64,000 nt of DNA from Lacticaseibacillus paracasei subsp. paracasei (lineage in GTDB: Bacteria; Bacillota; Bacilli; Lactobacillales; Lactobacillaceae). A model generated the notes under the pieces. That model ran no database searches and was not told the DNA's origin. It saw nothing but the letters and a program-made list of their open reading frames with translations. How positions within the stretch are numbered: the first letter of the stretch is position 1; every line of letters begins with the position of its first letter. Positions 43,791 through 53,018 of this stretch are shown here, one piece after another. The stretch lies in NCBI RefSeq assembly GCF_000829035.1, contig NZ_AP012541.1:744001-808000 (forward strand), written 5' to 3'. A program made the position numbers and the translations under genes.

Positions 43791-44858
43791 GTGAAGTATT
43801 TTGGTAAATGGCTTATTCCGTTCGTTGCGGCAATTGCGGTTTTTATTGGCATGCAGTTTGATAGCAGTCTTTACGCCAAACCAGTCGGTCGTGTCGAATC
43901 AGTTCAAGTCATTAAAACGACCAGTCATGATGATGAGGATCAGAATCATGATCGGCTAACCAAGCAACAGGTTAAAGTGCGTTTACTGAACACAGCAAAA
44001 CGCGGGCAAAGCGTCACCATTCATAATACGTACTCGTTCAGCGGCGGTTTAGACAATCAGTTGCGGCCAGGTGAACAAATCTTTTTAGATGTCGATAAGG
44101 GCGTCTATACGCTCAACAACATCAAACGCGATGCCATCCTTGCGGCGTTGCTTGTTTTGACATTTGGCCTAATTTTTTTGGTTATGGGGCGTCGCGCTTG
44201 GTTAACAAGTATTAGTATTCTTTTGAACACGGTGATCTTTTTTATCGCGGTAACGTGGGAAATTGGCAGTAAGCAATGGCAGGCGTGGTGGTTGTTTGTT
44301 GGTCTAGCAGTCGTATTTACAATTCTGACTGCGGTTTTCATTGTTGGTTTTAAGCCGATTGCCGTCACGATTTCACTGGGATCGTTACTGGCAACTGGCC
44401 TTGCTGTGGCGCTAGGCTATGGTGTACTGACGTTGACAAATTATAACGGTGTGCATCTGGAAGAAGTGAAATATGCGACGCAAATGCCGCAATTGCTGTT
44501 CTTCGCTCAGATTGTTATTGGTTCATTAGGCGCTGTTCTTGATGAAGCAAGTGACATTTCAGTGGCGATTTTTCAGTTGCATGACAGCGCCAAAGAACGG
44601 TTTCAGGCAGGTATGGCAATCGGCCGGAATGTCATGGGACCGCTAATTTCAGTGCTCTTTATGATCTTTATTGCTGATACTTTTGTGGAATCAGTGCTAT
44701 GGATTCGTAATAATAACTCGATTGCACAAACAGTCATTTGGGTGATGGGGCTTGGGTTTGCCCAAAGTTTAATTAGTGCCTTCGGAATTGTCCTAGCGGT
44801 GCCAATGACGAGCGGTTTAGCCGCGTTTATGGCTAAAATAAAGAAGGTGGCAGCATGA
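43791..44858 (+). CDS. YibE/F family membrane protein
   Basis: 355 residues with a signal-like N-terminal segment, an extracytoplasmic domain of about 90 residues (about 30-115) and about seven membrane segments. Family function is unknown to me. GTG start with GAGGAGG. Ends with an ATGA overlap with the next YibE/F gene, so both are probably subunits of one complex. Confidence 0.85.
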   Translation: MKYFGKWLIPFVAAIAVFIGMQFDSSLYAKPVGRVESVQVIKTTSHDDEDQNHDRLTKQQVKVRLLNTAKRGQSVTIHNTYSFSGGLDNQLRPGEQIFLDVDKGVYTLNNIKRDAILAALLVLTFGLIFLVMGRRAWLTSISILLNTVIFFIAVTWEIGSKQWQAWWLFVGLAVVFTILTAVFIVGFKPIAVTISLGSLLATGLAVALGYGVLTLTNYNGVHLEEVKYATQMPQLLFFAQIVIGSLGAVLDEASDISVAIFQLHDSAKERFQAGMAIGRNVMGPLISVLFMIFIADTFVESVLWIRNNNSIAQTVIWVMGLGFAQSLISAFGIVLAVPMTSGLAAFMAKIKKVAA

Positions 44859-45592
44859 ATGCAATTCTTGCCTTGGCACTATTGCTACTAGTCATGATGC
44901 TCTTGATTGGGGGCAAACAAGGCCTAGCCAATTTCTTTGCGCTGACGGTCAATGCTTTGCTTATGATTTTAGTCGTGATTTTGATGGCGAGCGGGTTCAA
45001 TCCAATTATTCTCGCTGTGGTATTCGGATTGATTATTTTAGCCAGCACCATTTTCTTGAGCACGAGTCATGTAGCGGTTGCGGGTCCAGCGTTTGTTTCC
45101 GCGTTGCTAATCATGACGTTGCTTGTGGGGCTCATTATTTTGACTATGACGCTCAGTCAGACAGCTGGCTTTGGACCAGAAGATTCAGAAAGTCTTGAAG
45201 GCTTCTCTGTTTACATCGGGGTTAGTTTTCCGCATATTTTGATTGCAACAACCTTATTAGGCACGCTGGGAGCCATCGCGGAGGCGGCCATTGCCGTAGC
45301 GGCGGGGATGGATGAAATCAAGGATCAAGCAAGTGATGCCGGCATCAAACAGATGGGGCATGAGATTATTGGCACGGCGTTAAATACATTGTTCTTTGGT
45401 TTTTTTGGCGGGTTTTCATCATTGTTCATTTGGTTTGCATCTTTGCGCTATCCGTTCAGCCAAATCATCAATAATAAAATCTTTGTTGGGGAGTTGTTGC
45501 AAGTCTTGATTTCGGTCATTGCCGTTGTTTTGACGGTACCGATGACAACTTGGGTTGTGACAACTCGTCATGCGCATCGCAGAAAGGAATAA
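44855..45592 (+). CDS. YibE/F family membrane protein, second subunit
   Basis: 245 residues with about seven membrane segments and no large soluble domain. Shares with its neighbour a GTLGAIAEAAIAVAAGMDEI stretch (compare GSLGAVLDEASDISVAIFQL in the upstream protein), so the two proteins are paralogues. Start overlaps the previous stop (ATGA). Function unknown. Confidence 0.85.
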   Translation: MNAILALALLLLVMMLLIGGKQGLANFFALTVNALLMILVVILMASGFNPIILAVVFGLIILASTIFLSTSHVAVAGPAFVSALLIMTLLVGLIILTMTLSQTAGFGPEDSESLEGFSVYIGVSFPHILIATTLLGTLGAIAEAAIAVAAGMDEIKDQASDAGIKQMGHEIIGTALNTLFFGFFGGFSSLFIWFASLRYPFSQIINNKIFVGELLQVLISVIAVVLTVPMTTWVVTTRHAHRRKE

Positions 45593-45593
45593 T

Positions 45594-46196
45594 ATGCAGT
45601 ATTTCATTGCAGACACTCATTTTTTTCACGCCGATCTATTAGGCCAAAACGATTTTGCACCGCGACTTTTCCCCTCTGTTGAGGCTATGGACACGGCAAT
45701 GATCAATGCTTGGAATGCTCGCGTGGGGGATCGGGATATTGTCTATCATTTAGGCGATATCGCGATGAATCCTGAGCATTTTCCGCAACCACCAGAAGTG
45801 CTTGGTATATTAAAACAGCTGAACGGTCGAATTGTCTTCATTAAAGGGAACCATGATTATGAGTCACTGTTCAAGTTTCTTCATCGAAATGATCCTGGTG
45901 TGAATGGACAGCCAAAATTCACGTTTCATGATGTTGGCACCATTATTAAGGACGACCATACACAATTCATTATGACGCACTACCCGTTGATGATGGGGAT
46001 TGTCAAACAAACACTGAATTTACATGGCCATATTCATCACAACAGCGTCAATCTCGCTGAGAATATTAATGTCGGGGTAGATGCACCGGAACGCGATTTG
46101 TTGATGCCACACCTGCCATTTGGGACACCGCTGTCCGCTGCTGAAGTGCATGAAATTTATCGGCTTAAGGCCCAGGCGTTAGCCCAAAATCGATGA
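45594..46196 (+). CDS. Metallophosphoesterase
   Basis: 200 residues from ATG 45594, with AGAAAGGA upstream and only one base after the stop of the YibE/F gene. Calcineurin-type motifs: IADTHFFHAD, YHLGDIA, IKGNHDYE, MTHYPLM and LHGHIHHN. Resembles phage and Bacillus small phosphoesterases of unknown substrate. Operon membership with the YibE/F pair is likely. Confidence 0.88.
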   Translation: MQYFIADTHFFHADLLGQNDFAPRLFPSVEAMDTAMINAWNARVGDRDIVYHLGDIAMNPEHFPQPPEVLGILKQLNGRIVFIKGNHDYESLFKFLHRNDPGVNGQPKFTFHDVGTIIKDDHTQFIMTHYPLMMGIVKQTLNLHGHIHHNSVNLAENINVGVDAPERDLLMPHLPFGTPLSAAEVHEIYRLKAQALAQNR

Positions 46197-46307
46197 ACAA
46201 CCGTTTGTTTGACCGCCCGCTTATCAGAGCATAGGATAAAAATAAGAAAGCGCGCCGGTGATTCACCAGTTAGAGTATTTATTTTTGCCGGCACAGGGAG
46301 GTTTCTC

Positions 46308-47684
46308 GTGGAAAAGTTAGTGATCCTGCATACCAATGATCTGCATTCTCATTTTGAAAATTGGCCGAAGATTCGGCGGTTTATGTTGGGAACACGCGCT
46401 GCAGAACAAGCAGAAGGCGCGAGTGTGTTGGCATTTGATGACGGGGATGCGATGGATCGCTCAGCGCCCTTAACGGAAGCTACGCAAGGTCAGATCAATG
46501 TGCAATTGCTGAATGAAATTGGTTACGATGCAGCAACCATCGGCAATAATGAAGGTGTCGGTAACCCGCATGATGTGCTGGAACATTTATACGATCATGC
46601 GAACTTTCCAGTGGCACTGGCTAATTTATTCGAGGTTGACGGCAGCCGACCGACATGGGCTAAACCGTTTGTGCGAACGCAAACGCGTGCTGGTACACGC
46701 ATTGCGATTGTCGGATTCACGGCGCCATTTTTTCTGACATATCGACCAAATGGCTGGCAAGTTAAAACCGTGGCGGATGTATTTCCGGATATTTTGAAGC
46801 AATTATCAGGTACCTATGACGTGTTAATTGTGCTGTCACATTTAGGAATTGAGGCTGATCGGCACTTAGCAAAACAGTATCCAGAGATTGATGTCGTGAT
46901 CGGAGGCCATACGCATCATTTATTGGCAGACGGTGAGTTACATGGCACCACCTTATTAACAGCTGCAGAAAAGTATGGCCATTATGTCGGCAAAGTGACG
47001 CTGACGCTGGATGATCAGCATCAAATTATCACCCGTCAGGCCGAGACATTTAAAACTGAGCTCATGCAAGCGGCAGCTGCTGACCCGCGTGAGATACAGG
47101 GCTATGAGAGCAAAGGAATTGCTTTGCTCAAGCAGCATCAGGTGGCGCGGTTGCCCAAACAGCTATCGATCAAATATGATGGGCCTTCACCATTACTGGA
47201 TTTAGGTTTAGAAGCATTGGCTGATGGCGCTCAGGTGGACGCGGCGATTTTAAATGCCGGACTTTTCCTTATGCCGCTGGGTCCGGGTGTTGTAACCCAA
47301 GCGGATTTATTAACCTGTTTGCCGCATCCCATGCATCTGTTAAAAGTAACGCTGAGTGGTAAGGAACTGTGGCGCTTAATCATGGAAATGGAAAAGAATC
47401 GAATGTTCCTGCGACATTTTCATATGATCGGCATGAGTTTTCGTGGAAAGATTTTTGGTGACATTGGTTACCGGGGGATTAGCGTTAATCGTGAAAAACG
47501 GGTTGTTCTATGGCATGGGAAACCGTTGGTGCCAGAACAACAATATACGTTTGTGACGGTGGACAATTTTCTGTTCATTCCATTCTTTCCAACCATTGAG
47601 ATTATGGGCAGCAATGAATTGCTTTTTCCTAAGCTATTACGGAATGTGGTGGGCGAGTACTTAGCTCAAAAATATCCATTATGA
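46308..47684 (+). CDS. yunD: 5'-nucleotidase/2',3'-cyclic phosphodiesterase family protein, YunD-like
   Basis: 458 residues from the GTG at 46308 (AGGGAGG upstream). The N-terminal metallophosphoesterase domain has HTNDLHSHFE, FDDGDAMDRS, IGNNEGV, LSHLGIEAD and GGHTHH; the C-terminal nucleotidase domain follows (about 290-458). No signal peptide is present, so it is cytosolic, as Bacillus YunD. The yunD-yutD-yutF order matches Bacillus neighbours. Confidence 0.9.
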   Translation: MEKLVILHTNDLHSHFENWPKIRRFMLGTRAAEQAEGASVLAFDDGDAMDRSAPLTEATQGQINVQLLNEIGYDAATIGNNEGVGNPHDVLEHLYDHANFPVALANLFEVDGSRPTWAKPFVRTQTRAGTRIAIVGFTAPFFLTYRPNGWQVKTVADVFPDILKQLSGTYDVLIVLSHLGIEADRHLAKQYPEIDVVIGGHTHHLLADGELHGTTLLTAAEKYGHYVGKVTLTLDDQHQIITRQAETFKTELMQAAAADPREIQGYESKGIALLKQHQVARLPKQLSIKYDGPSPLLDLGLEALADGAQVDAAILNAGLFLMPLGPGVVTQADLLTCLPHPMHLLKVTLSGKELWRLIMEMEKNRMFLRHFHMIGMSFRGKIFGDIGYRGISVNREKRVVLWHGKPLVPEQQYTFVTVDNFLFIPFFPTIEIMGSNELLFPKLLRNVVGEYLAQKYPL

Positions 47685-47733
47685 TTTCGTGATATACTTT
47701 GCGAAGCATCAGCACACATAAGGAGGTGAGCAC

Positions 47734-48378
47734 ATGGGCGAACATGAACCGCTTATGCAACAAATCGATGCCGCATTGACCCCAGAAGCTGATAAAGATT
47801 CGCGGGTGGTCATTGTTAACGGTGATTTACTAACGATTGATGGTCGCCGCTATCGCCTTGTTAAGGATCACCGAAATGCTTTTGATGTTGCGCGTTTGAA
47901 CGAACGCTACAACGAAATTCTTGATAAGTATGATTATATCGTTGGTGATTGGGGCTATGATCAGCTGCGTTTACGCGGATTCTATAAAGATGATCGACGC
48001 GGTGTCAGCAAAGACCAGCTCATCGGCACACTTGAAGATTATTTGTATGAATATTGTAATTTTGGCTGTGCTTACTTTGTTTTGGCGTGTTTAGACAAGT
48101 CAGTGACAAAAGGGCAGCCGCATCGTCGTCAGGGACATCGTGAGGCGGGGCAGAGATCAGAAACGATCAAACCAGTGCATCGCCAGACACCCCCAACAAA
48201 TCGGCGCAACAGCCAAAACAATAAGCATAAGCCACGGTCAGCAAAAGCGGAAAAACCGTATACGGAAAAAACAACCCGACCAACCAAAATTCGCGGCGAT
48301 CAGGCTAAAACTATCAATCAGACACAACCACGCAAGCGACATTTTACGATTCGGCGGCGTGAGACTAATAAGAAGTAG
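47734..48378 (+). CDS. yutD: YutD family protein with a long basic tail
   Basis: 214 residues. The N-terminal about 125 residues are the YutD (DUF1027) fold, with the typical DYIVGDWGYDQLRLRGFY and EYCNFGCAYFVL segments. The last about 85 residues are low-complexity and rich in Lys, Arg, Gln, Thr and Pro, probably disordered and nucleic-acid binding. Function unknown. AAGGAGGTGAGC ribosome site is close to perfect. Confidence 0.85.
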   Translation: MGEHEPLMQQIDAALTPEADKDSRVVIVNGDLLTIDGRRYRLVKDHRNAFDVARLNERYNEILDKYDYIVGDWGYDQLRLRGFYKDDRRGVSKDQLIGTLEDYLYEYCNFGCAYFVLACLDKSVTKGQPHRRQGHREAGQRSETIKPVHRQTPPTNRRNSQNNKHKPRSAKAEKPYTEKTTRPTKIRGDQAKTINQTQPRKRHFTIRRRETNKK

Positions 48379-48386
48379 GGACGAAC

Positions 48387-49163
48387 TTGAAGTATAAAGG
48401 CTATATGATCGATCTTGATGGCACTATCTATCGCGGTAAGGAGCGGATTCCCGCTGCAAAGGATTTCGTTGAACGACTACAGGCGGCACAAATCCCGTTT
48501 TTATTTTTAACTAACAACACGACCAAAAGTCCAGAAGATGTGGTCAAAAACTTAGCAGAGAATCATGATATTCATGTCCAACCGGCGCAGGTATACACCC
48601 CGGCACTAGCAACTGCAGCGTATCTGACCGACCTTAATCATGGCGATGTGACGGGTAAGTCTATTTATATCATTGGCGAGTTAGGCCTCAAGCAGGCGTT
48701 GCTGGATACTGGATTACGATTAAATGAAGTTGATCCGGATTATGTGGTCGTCGGCCTTGACTATGATGTGACTTATCATAAGTTTGAACTGGCAACACTG
48801 GCGATTAAACGCGGGGCAAAGTTTATTGGGACGAATGCTGACACCAATCTCCCGAATGAGCGCGGTTTGGTTCCAGGCGCGGGCTCATTGATCGCGCTAG
48901 TGGAGCGCAGCACACAGCAGCGGGCTTTTTACATTGGCAAACCCGAACCAACGATTATGGAGAAAGCCTTGAAAAAAATGGGCTTACCTAAAGAAGCGGT
49001 TGCCATGGTTGGCGATAATTACAACACGGACATTAAGGCAGGGCTGAATGCTGGTATTGATACGATTTTAGTGTATACCGGCGTTTCTACCCGTGATTAT
49101 GTTTCCAAGCAAGTCCATCAGCCCACACATCAGATTGATGCCTTGACGGATTGGGAGGTTTAA
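48387..49163 (+). CDS. TIGR01457-type HAD hydrolase, YutF/NagD-like
   Basis: 258 residues. Motifs: YMIDLDGTIYRGKERI (I), FLTNNTTKSPEDV (II), IGKPEPTIMEKAL (III) and MVGDNYNTDIKAGLNAG (IV), with a C2 cap typical of the NagD/p-nitrophenylphosphatase group. A sugar- or nucleotide-phosphate phosphatase; substrate unknown. TTG start at 48387, 8 bp after the yutD stop, with TAGGGACG. Confidence 0.88.
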   Translation: MKYKGYMIDLDGTIYRGKERIPAAKDFVERLQAAQIPFLFLTNNTTKSPEDVVKNLAENHDIHVQPAQVYTPALATAAYLTDLNHGDVTGKSIYIIGELGLKQALLDTGLRLNEVDPDYVVVGLDYDVTYHKFELATLAIKRGAKFIGTNADTNLPNERGLVPGAGSLIALVERSTQQRAFYIGKPEPTIMEKALKKMGLPKEAVAMVGDNYNTDIKAGLNAGIDTILVYTGVSTRDYVSKQVHQPTHQIDALTDWEV

Positions 49164-49168
49164 CCTCC
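49154..49168 (+). promoter_or_regulatory. Ribosome site in a small palindrome, coupling two genes
   Basis: GGAGGTT-T-AACCTCC overlaps the TAA stop of the HAD gene and is the Shine-Dalgarno of the next gene, whose ATG starts one base later. The hairpin would hide the ribosome site until a ribosome reaches the upstream stop. Confidence 0.55.
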
Positions 49169-49792
49169 ATGAAGCGTATTGCTCAATGGGTGGCGTTGTG
49201 GCTAGCCATCATTAGTGTCCTTGTGTTCATGACGATTTTAAGTACGCTGATCACTTTTCCAGTTTATGCACACATGGATGATCTACCGCAGATTGCCGTG
49301 ATGTCCCTTGGCCGGCTTTATCAGAATTATTTGCAGCTGATGGCTTACTTAAATTTACCGTGGGTTGGTACTCTGCATATGAATGATTTCCCCACAAGCG
49401 TACATGGCGCCATTCATTTTGCGGACGTTCGCCACCTCTTTCTCTTCGATATAGGGGTTGCTGTGGTCACGGTCCCATTTGCGGTACGCTGGTTGCATCA
49501 ACTTCGCATTGCCAGAAAAAGATATTTGTTGGTTCGTCCGTTTATGATTGGGGCCGTGGTACCTGTTGTGTTGACGGCTATATTAGCGGTAAACTTCGAC
49601 CAATTTTTCATCACGTTTCATGAAGTCCTTTTTCGCAATAGCGACTGGCTGTTTGACCCGGCGACTGATCCGATCATCAACGTTTTGCCTGAAGGATTCT
49701 TCATGTTGTGTTTTCTGACAGCATTTGCTTTGTTTGAAGCTGTCATGATCTGGGGCATTTGGCGCGGGCGTCAAGATGCGAAGGTGGCATGA
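49169..49792 (+). CDS. TIGR01906 family integral membrane protein
   Basis: 207 residues from ATG 49169 with GGGAGG 10 bp upstream. About four membrane segments, the first at 6-30; a 50-residue outer loop follows. The family is found in Gram-positives beside this HAD hydrolase gene and its role is unknown. A bidirectional terminator follows. Confidence 0.85.
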   Translation: MKRIAQWVALWLAIISVLVFMTILSTLITFPVYAHMDDLPQIAVMSLGRLYQNYLQLMAYLNLPWVGTLHMNDFPTSVHGAIHFADVRHLFLFDIGVAVVTVPFAVRWLHQLRIARKRYLLVRPFMIGAVVPVVLTAILAVNFDQFFITFHEVLFRNSDWLFDPATDPIINVLPEGFFMLCFLTAFALFEAVMIWGIWRGRQDAKVA

Positions 49793-49810
49793 TTGGCAGC
49801 GCAAGCAAAA

Positions 49811-49862
49811 ACGCATCGCTTGTCACGTGGAATTTACCACGTGACAGGCGATGCGTTTTTTT
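49811..49862. terminator. Bidirectional terminator between TIGR01906 and DedA genes
   Basis: AAAACGCATCGC..GTCACGTGG pairs with CCACGTGAC..GCGATGCGTTTTTTT; A and T runs on both sides between convergent genes. Confidence 0.92.
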
Positions 49863-49879
49863 GATGCAAATCATTTTGC

Positions 49880-50533
49880 TCAGCGTTCAGTAGCTTTAGC
49901 TGTCCGGGTTTTAATGGCAGCAATGACCATCGGTAGAAGGGAAATGATCACGATACCGATGGCAACCAACGAAAAGTGTTCTTTCACGAAGGTGACATTG
50001 CCGAAGTAGAAACCGCCGAAAACGCACATGGTGACCCAGAGGAAACCGCCTAACAGATTGTAATGGATAAACTTGCCGTAATGCATTCGGGAGCCGCCGG
50101 AAACAAACGGCGCAAATGTCCGAATCAGCGGCATAAAGCGGGCGATGGCAATCGTCTTACCGCCGTGCTTGTCGAAGAAAGCCTCCGCCTGCTTCAGTTT
50201 GTCGCGATTGATCAGCCGTCCAAACCAGCCATTGCCAGTGGATGCTGCCGAACCAACGCGCTTGCCAATTTCATAATTGACGGTGTCGCCAATAACCGCA
50301 GCAGCCAGAAAGACGGCGAAGAGAATCCACACATTCAGGTTATACGCGGCATTTGCAGCCAACGCGCTTGCAGCAAATAGCAATGAATCACCAGGCAGGA
50401 AGGGGAAAATAACGACACCTGTTTCGATGAAGACCATCGCAAAAAGGATGGCGTAGGTCCAAGGGCCGAAGCTATTAACGATGGTAATCAGATGCTCATC
50501 AATATGCATGATGAAGTCGAACAGTTGGGTCAT
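49880..50533 (-). CDS. DedA family membrane protein
   Basis: 217 residues, about five to six hydrophobic segments. Signature stretches: IETGVVIFPFLPGDSLLFAASALA, the ARFMPLIRTFAPFVSG segment with its conserved Arg, and GKFIHYNLLGGFLWV. DedA members include UptA, implicated in moving undecaprenyl phosphate back across the membrane. AAAGGAGTTCACAAG precedes the ATG. Confidence 0.9.
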   Translation of the reverse strand: MTQLFDFIMHIDEHLITIVNSFGPWTYAILFAMVFIETGVVIFPFLPGDSLLFAASALAANAAYNLNVWILFAVFLAAAVIGDTVNYEIGKRVGSAASTGNGWFGRLINRDKLKQAEAFFDKHGGKTIAIARFMPLIRTFAPFVSGGSRMHYGKFIHYNLLGGFLWVTMCVFGGFYFGNVTFVKEHFSLVAIGIVIISLLPMVIAAIKTRTAKATER

Positions 50534-50618
50534 CTTGTGAACTCCTTTAATGAATTACAGCTTATTATACGGATTGATGTGAAAATTTCATGAATCCTGA
50601 CAGAATTTTACCAAAACA

Positions 50619-51122
50619 TCAATAAATGTCGTCTTCAATTTCTGGATGTGAATGAGCAAGTCGACTTGCTGCAGCAGCAGCAGTGGCTCCCACGATATCA
50701 TCTAAAAAGGTGTGGATAATGCCAGGCTCATGGGCGTTCAGCTTAGCTAAGATCCCTGGCTTGATGCGATCAATATAACCGTAATTGGTAAAACCAATCG
50801 AACCATATACATTGACAATCGAGAAGGCAAGCACCTCGTCAACGCCATATAAACCTTCATCTTCAGCGATGATTTTTTGCAACGGTTCTTCCAAACTGTT
50901 AGCTTCTGCTGCCTTGTCCAAAGCAATACCAGTCATCACAGCATTTTGAACTTCACGTTTGCGTAGAACAATGCGCACATTTTGTGTGGCTTCTTCGAGT
51001 GTCAGCTTGGGGATGAAGCGTTCTTGCAGGAACATTACAAGTTCGCCAATATCGGATATCCGAACCCCGCGTTCATGTAACAGTTGAATCGTGCGGTCAT
51101 ACAATTTTTCTTCATTCGTCAT
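50619..51122 (-). CDS. pgpA: Phosphatidylglycerophosphatase A-like protein
   Basis: 167 residues, matching the soluble Gram-positive PgpA/YutG type: GVDEVLAFSIVNVYGSIGFTNYGYIDR and HTFLDDIVGATAAAAASRLAH. Members dephosphorylate phosphatidylglycerol phosphate in the last step to phosphatidylglycerol; the Gram-positive subgroup is less well tested. CAAGGAGC ribosome site. Confidence 0.85.
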   Translation of the reverse strand: MTNEEKLYDRTIQLLHERGVRISDIGELVMFLQERFIPKLTLEEATQNVRIVLRKREVQNAVMTGIALDKAAEANSLEEPLQKIIAEDEGLYGVDEVLAFSIVNVYGSIGFTNYGYIDRIKPGILAKLNAHEPGIIHTFLDDIVGATAAAAASRLAHSHPEIEDDIY

Positions 51123-51160
51123 GTTTTTGCTCCTTGATGGGTAAATTGCGCAGATGAGCG

Positions 51161-52147
51161 TTAATGATACAACTGAGTACTGTGCAAGGCCTGACGTCGA
51201 TCTGGATATAAGCGGCTTAAGGCCTCATTGATAGCGGTTGGCGCTTCTCCAAAACCGCTGGCAATCAACGGCAACTTGCCAGCATAGCTGACAGCATCGC
51301 CAATTGCAAAAATGCCGGGACGACTCGTCTGCATTTGTGTGTCCACCAGTATACCATTACGATCCGTGTCAAGTTGCCAAGCCTGTAGGTGGTGTTTGTC
51401 GGTGACAAATCCATAATTGATCAACAGCTTGTCGACGGTGAGCGTTGGCTGTGCCTCGCCGCGAACTTCCTTCAATTGAATCGCTAACTGATCATCTTGA
51501 GGGGTGACTGATTCGATCAGGTAAGGCGTCTGGATTGTCACACTGCTTTTTTCAAGTGCAGCAACACTGGCTTCCAAGCCGCGAAATTTGGCACGACGGT
51601 GAATCAGACTGACATGTTTGGCAACCGGTTCAAGTGCCAGTGCCCAATCAATTGCAGAATCACCACCACCAGCCACGGCCACTTCCTGATCCCGAAAAGT
51701 TTCCAAATCCTGCACGAAGTAGAACAGTTTTTTGCCTTCCAATGCCGGATCATAGTCAACAGCTAACTTGCGCGGCGTAAAAGCACCACCACCGGTTGCC
51801 ACGATCACAGTTTTACTGCGGAAATCGCCTTGACTTGTATGCAATGTGAAAAAGCCATCTGGATCTTGATCGATCGTCTGTACTTCCGTAGCGGTCTTGA
51901 CTTCAGGATGAAAATGCACGAGCTGAGTTTTGAGCTGCGTGACAAGGTCTTTGCCACTAACATGCGGGAATCCGCCAATATCATAGAGAATTTTGGCAGG
52001 GTATAAGTTGCCTGTTTGGCCGCCAAGCTCGTCAAGACTCTCCAATAACAAAACGTCTGCCTGGCGCAAACCCGCATAAAAAGCGGCGAACATCCCAACC
52101 GGGCCGCCGCCGATTACCGTGATTTCATATACATGCTGCACTGACAT
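51161..52147 (-). CDS. Ferredoxin/flavodoxin--NADP+ reductase, YumC type
   Basis: 328 residues from ATG 52147 (ACGGAGC upstream; an in-frame start at 52183 has no ribosome site). FAD motif [21 protein letters not shown] motif [15 protein letters not shown] and the C-terminal [25 protein letters not shown]. It resembles thioredoxin reductase but lacks the CxxC disulfide, which identifies the YumC branch that reduces ferredoxin or flavodoxin. It is transcribed toward pgpA with 38 bp between. Confidence 0.9.
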   Translation of the reverse strand: MSVQHVYEITVIGGGPVGMFAAFYAGLRQADVLLLESLDELGGQTGNLYPAKILYDIGGFPHVSGKDLVTQLKTQLVHFHPEVKTATEVQTIDQDPDGFFTLHTSQGDFRSKTVIVATGGGAFTPRKLAVDYDPALEGKKLFYFVQDLETFRDQEVAVAGGGDSAIDWALALEPVAKHVSLIHRRAKFRGLEASVAALEKSSVTIQTPYLIESVTPQDDQLAIQLKEVRGEAQPTLTVDKLLINYGFVTDKHHLQAWQLDTDRNGILVDTQMQTSRPGIFAIGDAVSYAGKLPLIASGFGEAPTAINEALSRLYPDRRQALHSTQLYH

Positions 52148-52301
52148 TTGCAATGCTCCGTTTCTATATAGTATGACGTCCATACACTACCATATTTTCA
52201 CGATAAGTACCAAAATAGGCTGAACACCGGTCTGTCAAGTGTGATTAGCCCGTAAGCAGCCTTTTTAATAGACGATCGTTGCATCAGCAAGCCTGTGTAG
52301 T

Positions 52302-52329
52302 TTGCGCTCAGGGGCTGGGCTGGTATACT
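52302..52329 (+). promoter_or_regulatory. Promoter of the cyclophilin gene
   Basis: TTGCGC, a 16-bp spacer, then an extended -10 TGGTATACT, 41 bp before the start codon. Confidence 0.7.
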
Positions 52330-52370
52330 ACGCCTAGTACAAGAACGTTAACTTGTAAAGGAGATTGATC

Positions 52371-52955
52371 ATGGATTACCCACAATTAGAACTCAAAGAC
52401 TTTAAGGGACCAAAAGCGATTTTTGAAACAAGCGAAGGTCGCTTTGAAATCGCACTTTTCCCTGAACAGGCGCCAAAGACAGTTGAAAACTTTGTAGGCC
52501 TTGCCAAAAAACATTATTACGACGGTTTGATCTTTCACCGGATTATTGATGATTTCATGATTCAAGGCGGCGACCCCACCGGTACCGGCATGGGCGGTGA
52601 AAGTCTCTGGGGGAAGCCCTTTAATGATGAATTTTCAAATCAGCTATTCAATTTGAAAGGTGCACTTTCAATGGCCAATGCTGGTCCAAATACGAATGGC
52701 AGCCAATTCTTCATTGTGACTAATGCGCATTTAGACCCGAGCATGCAGGCGCAACTAAGTGAGGCTGGATTCCCAGAACCCATCATTGAAGCGTATAAAC
52801 AAGGCGGTACACCGTGGCTCGATCATCGCCACACAGTCTTTGGCCAAGTCCTAAGTGGCCTGTCCGTGGTTGAGAAGATTAGTAAAGTCAAAACAGGTGC
52901 TAATGATAAGCCGGTTGAACCGGTCACGATTGATCAGGTTACGATTGAAGACTAA
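52371..52955 (+). CDS. Peptidyl-prolyl cis-trans isomerase, cyclophilin type
   Basis: 194 residues from ATG 52371 with AAAGGAG upstream. Cyclophilin core: YYDGLIFHRIIDDFMIQGGDPTGTG (catalytic Arg), SMANAGPNTNGSQFFIV and DHRHTVFGQVLSG. No signal peptide, so a cytosolic folding helper. Ends with no clear terminator; the next gene has its own promoter. Confidence 0.95.
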   Translation: MDYPQLELKDFKGPKAIFETSEGRFEIALFPEQAPKTVENFVGLAKKHYYDGLIFHRIIDDFMIQGGDPTGTGMGGESLWGKPFNDEFSNQLFNLKGALSMANAGPNTNGSQFFIVTNAHLDPSMQAQLSEAGFPEPIIEAYKQGGTPWLDHRHTVFGQVLSGLSVVEKISKVKTGANDKPVEPVTIDQVTIED

Positions 52956-52957
52956 TA

Positions 52958-52986
52958 TTGGTCGGCAATGATTTTTAGGGTATACT
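52958..52986 (+). promoter_or_regulatory. Promoter of the S1-domain gene
   Basis: TTGGTC and TATACT separated by 17 bp, 32 bp before the start codon. Confidence 0.7.
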
Positions 52987-53018
52987 CAAAGAGAAATCCA
53001 ATGAAATGAAGTGTCAGA

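Noticed and set aside
43553..43852. 99-codon minus-strand frame before the YibE/F gene
   Set aside because: It overlaps the YibE/F start and promoter, has no ribosome site, and its product looks like nothing known.
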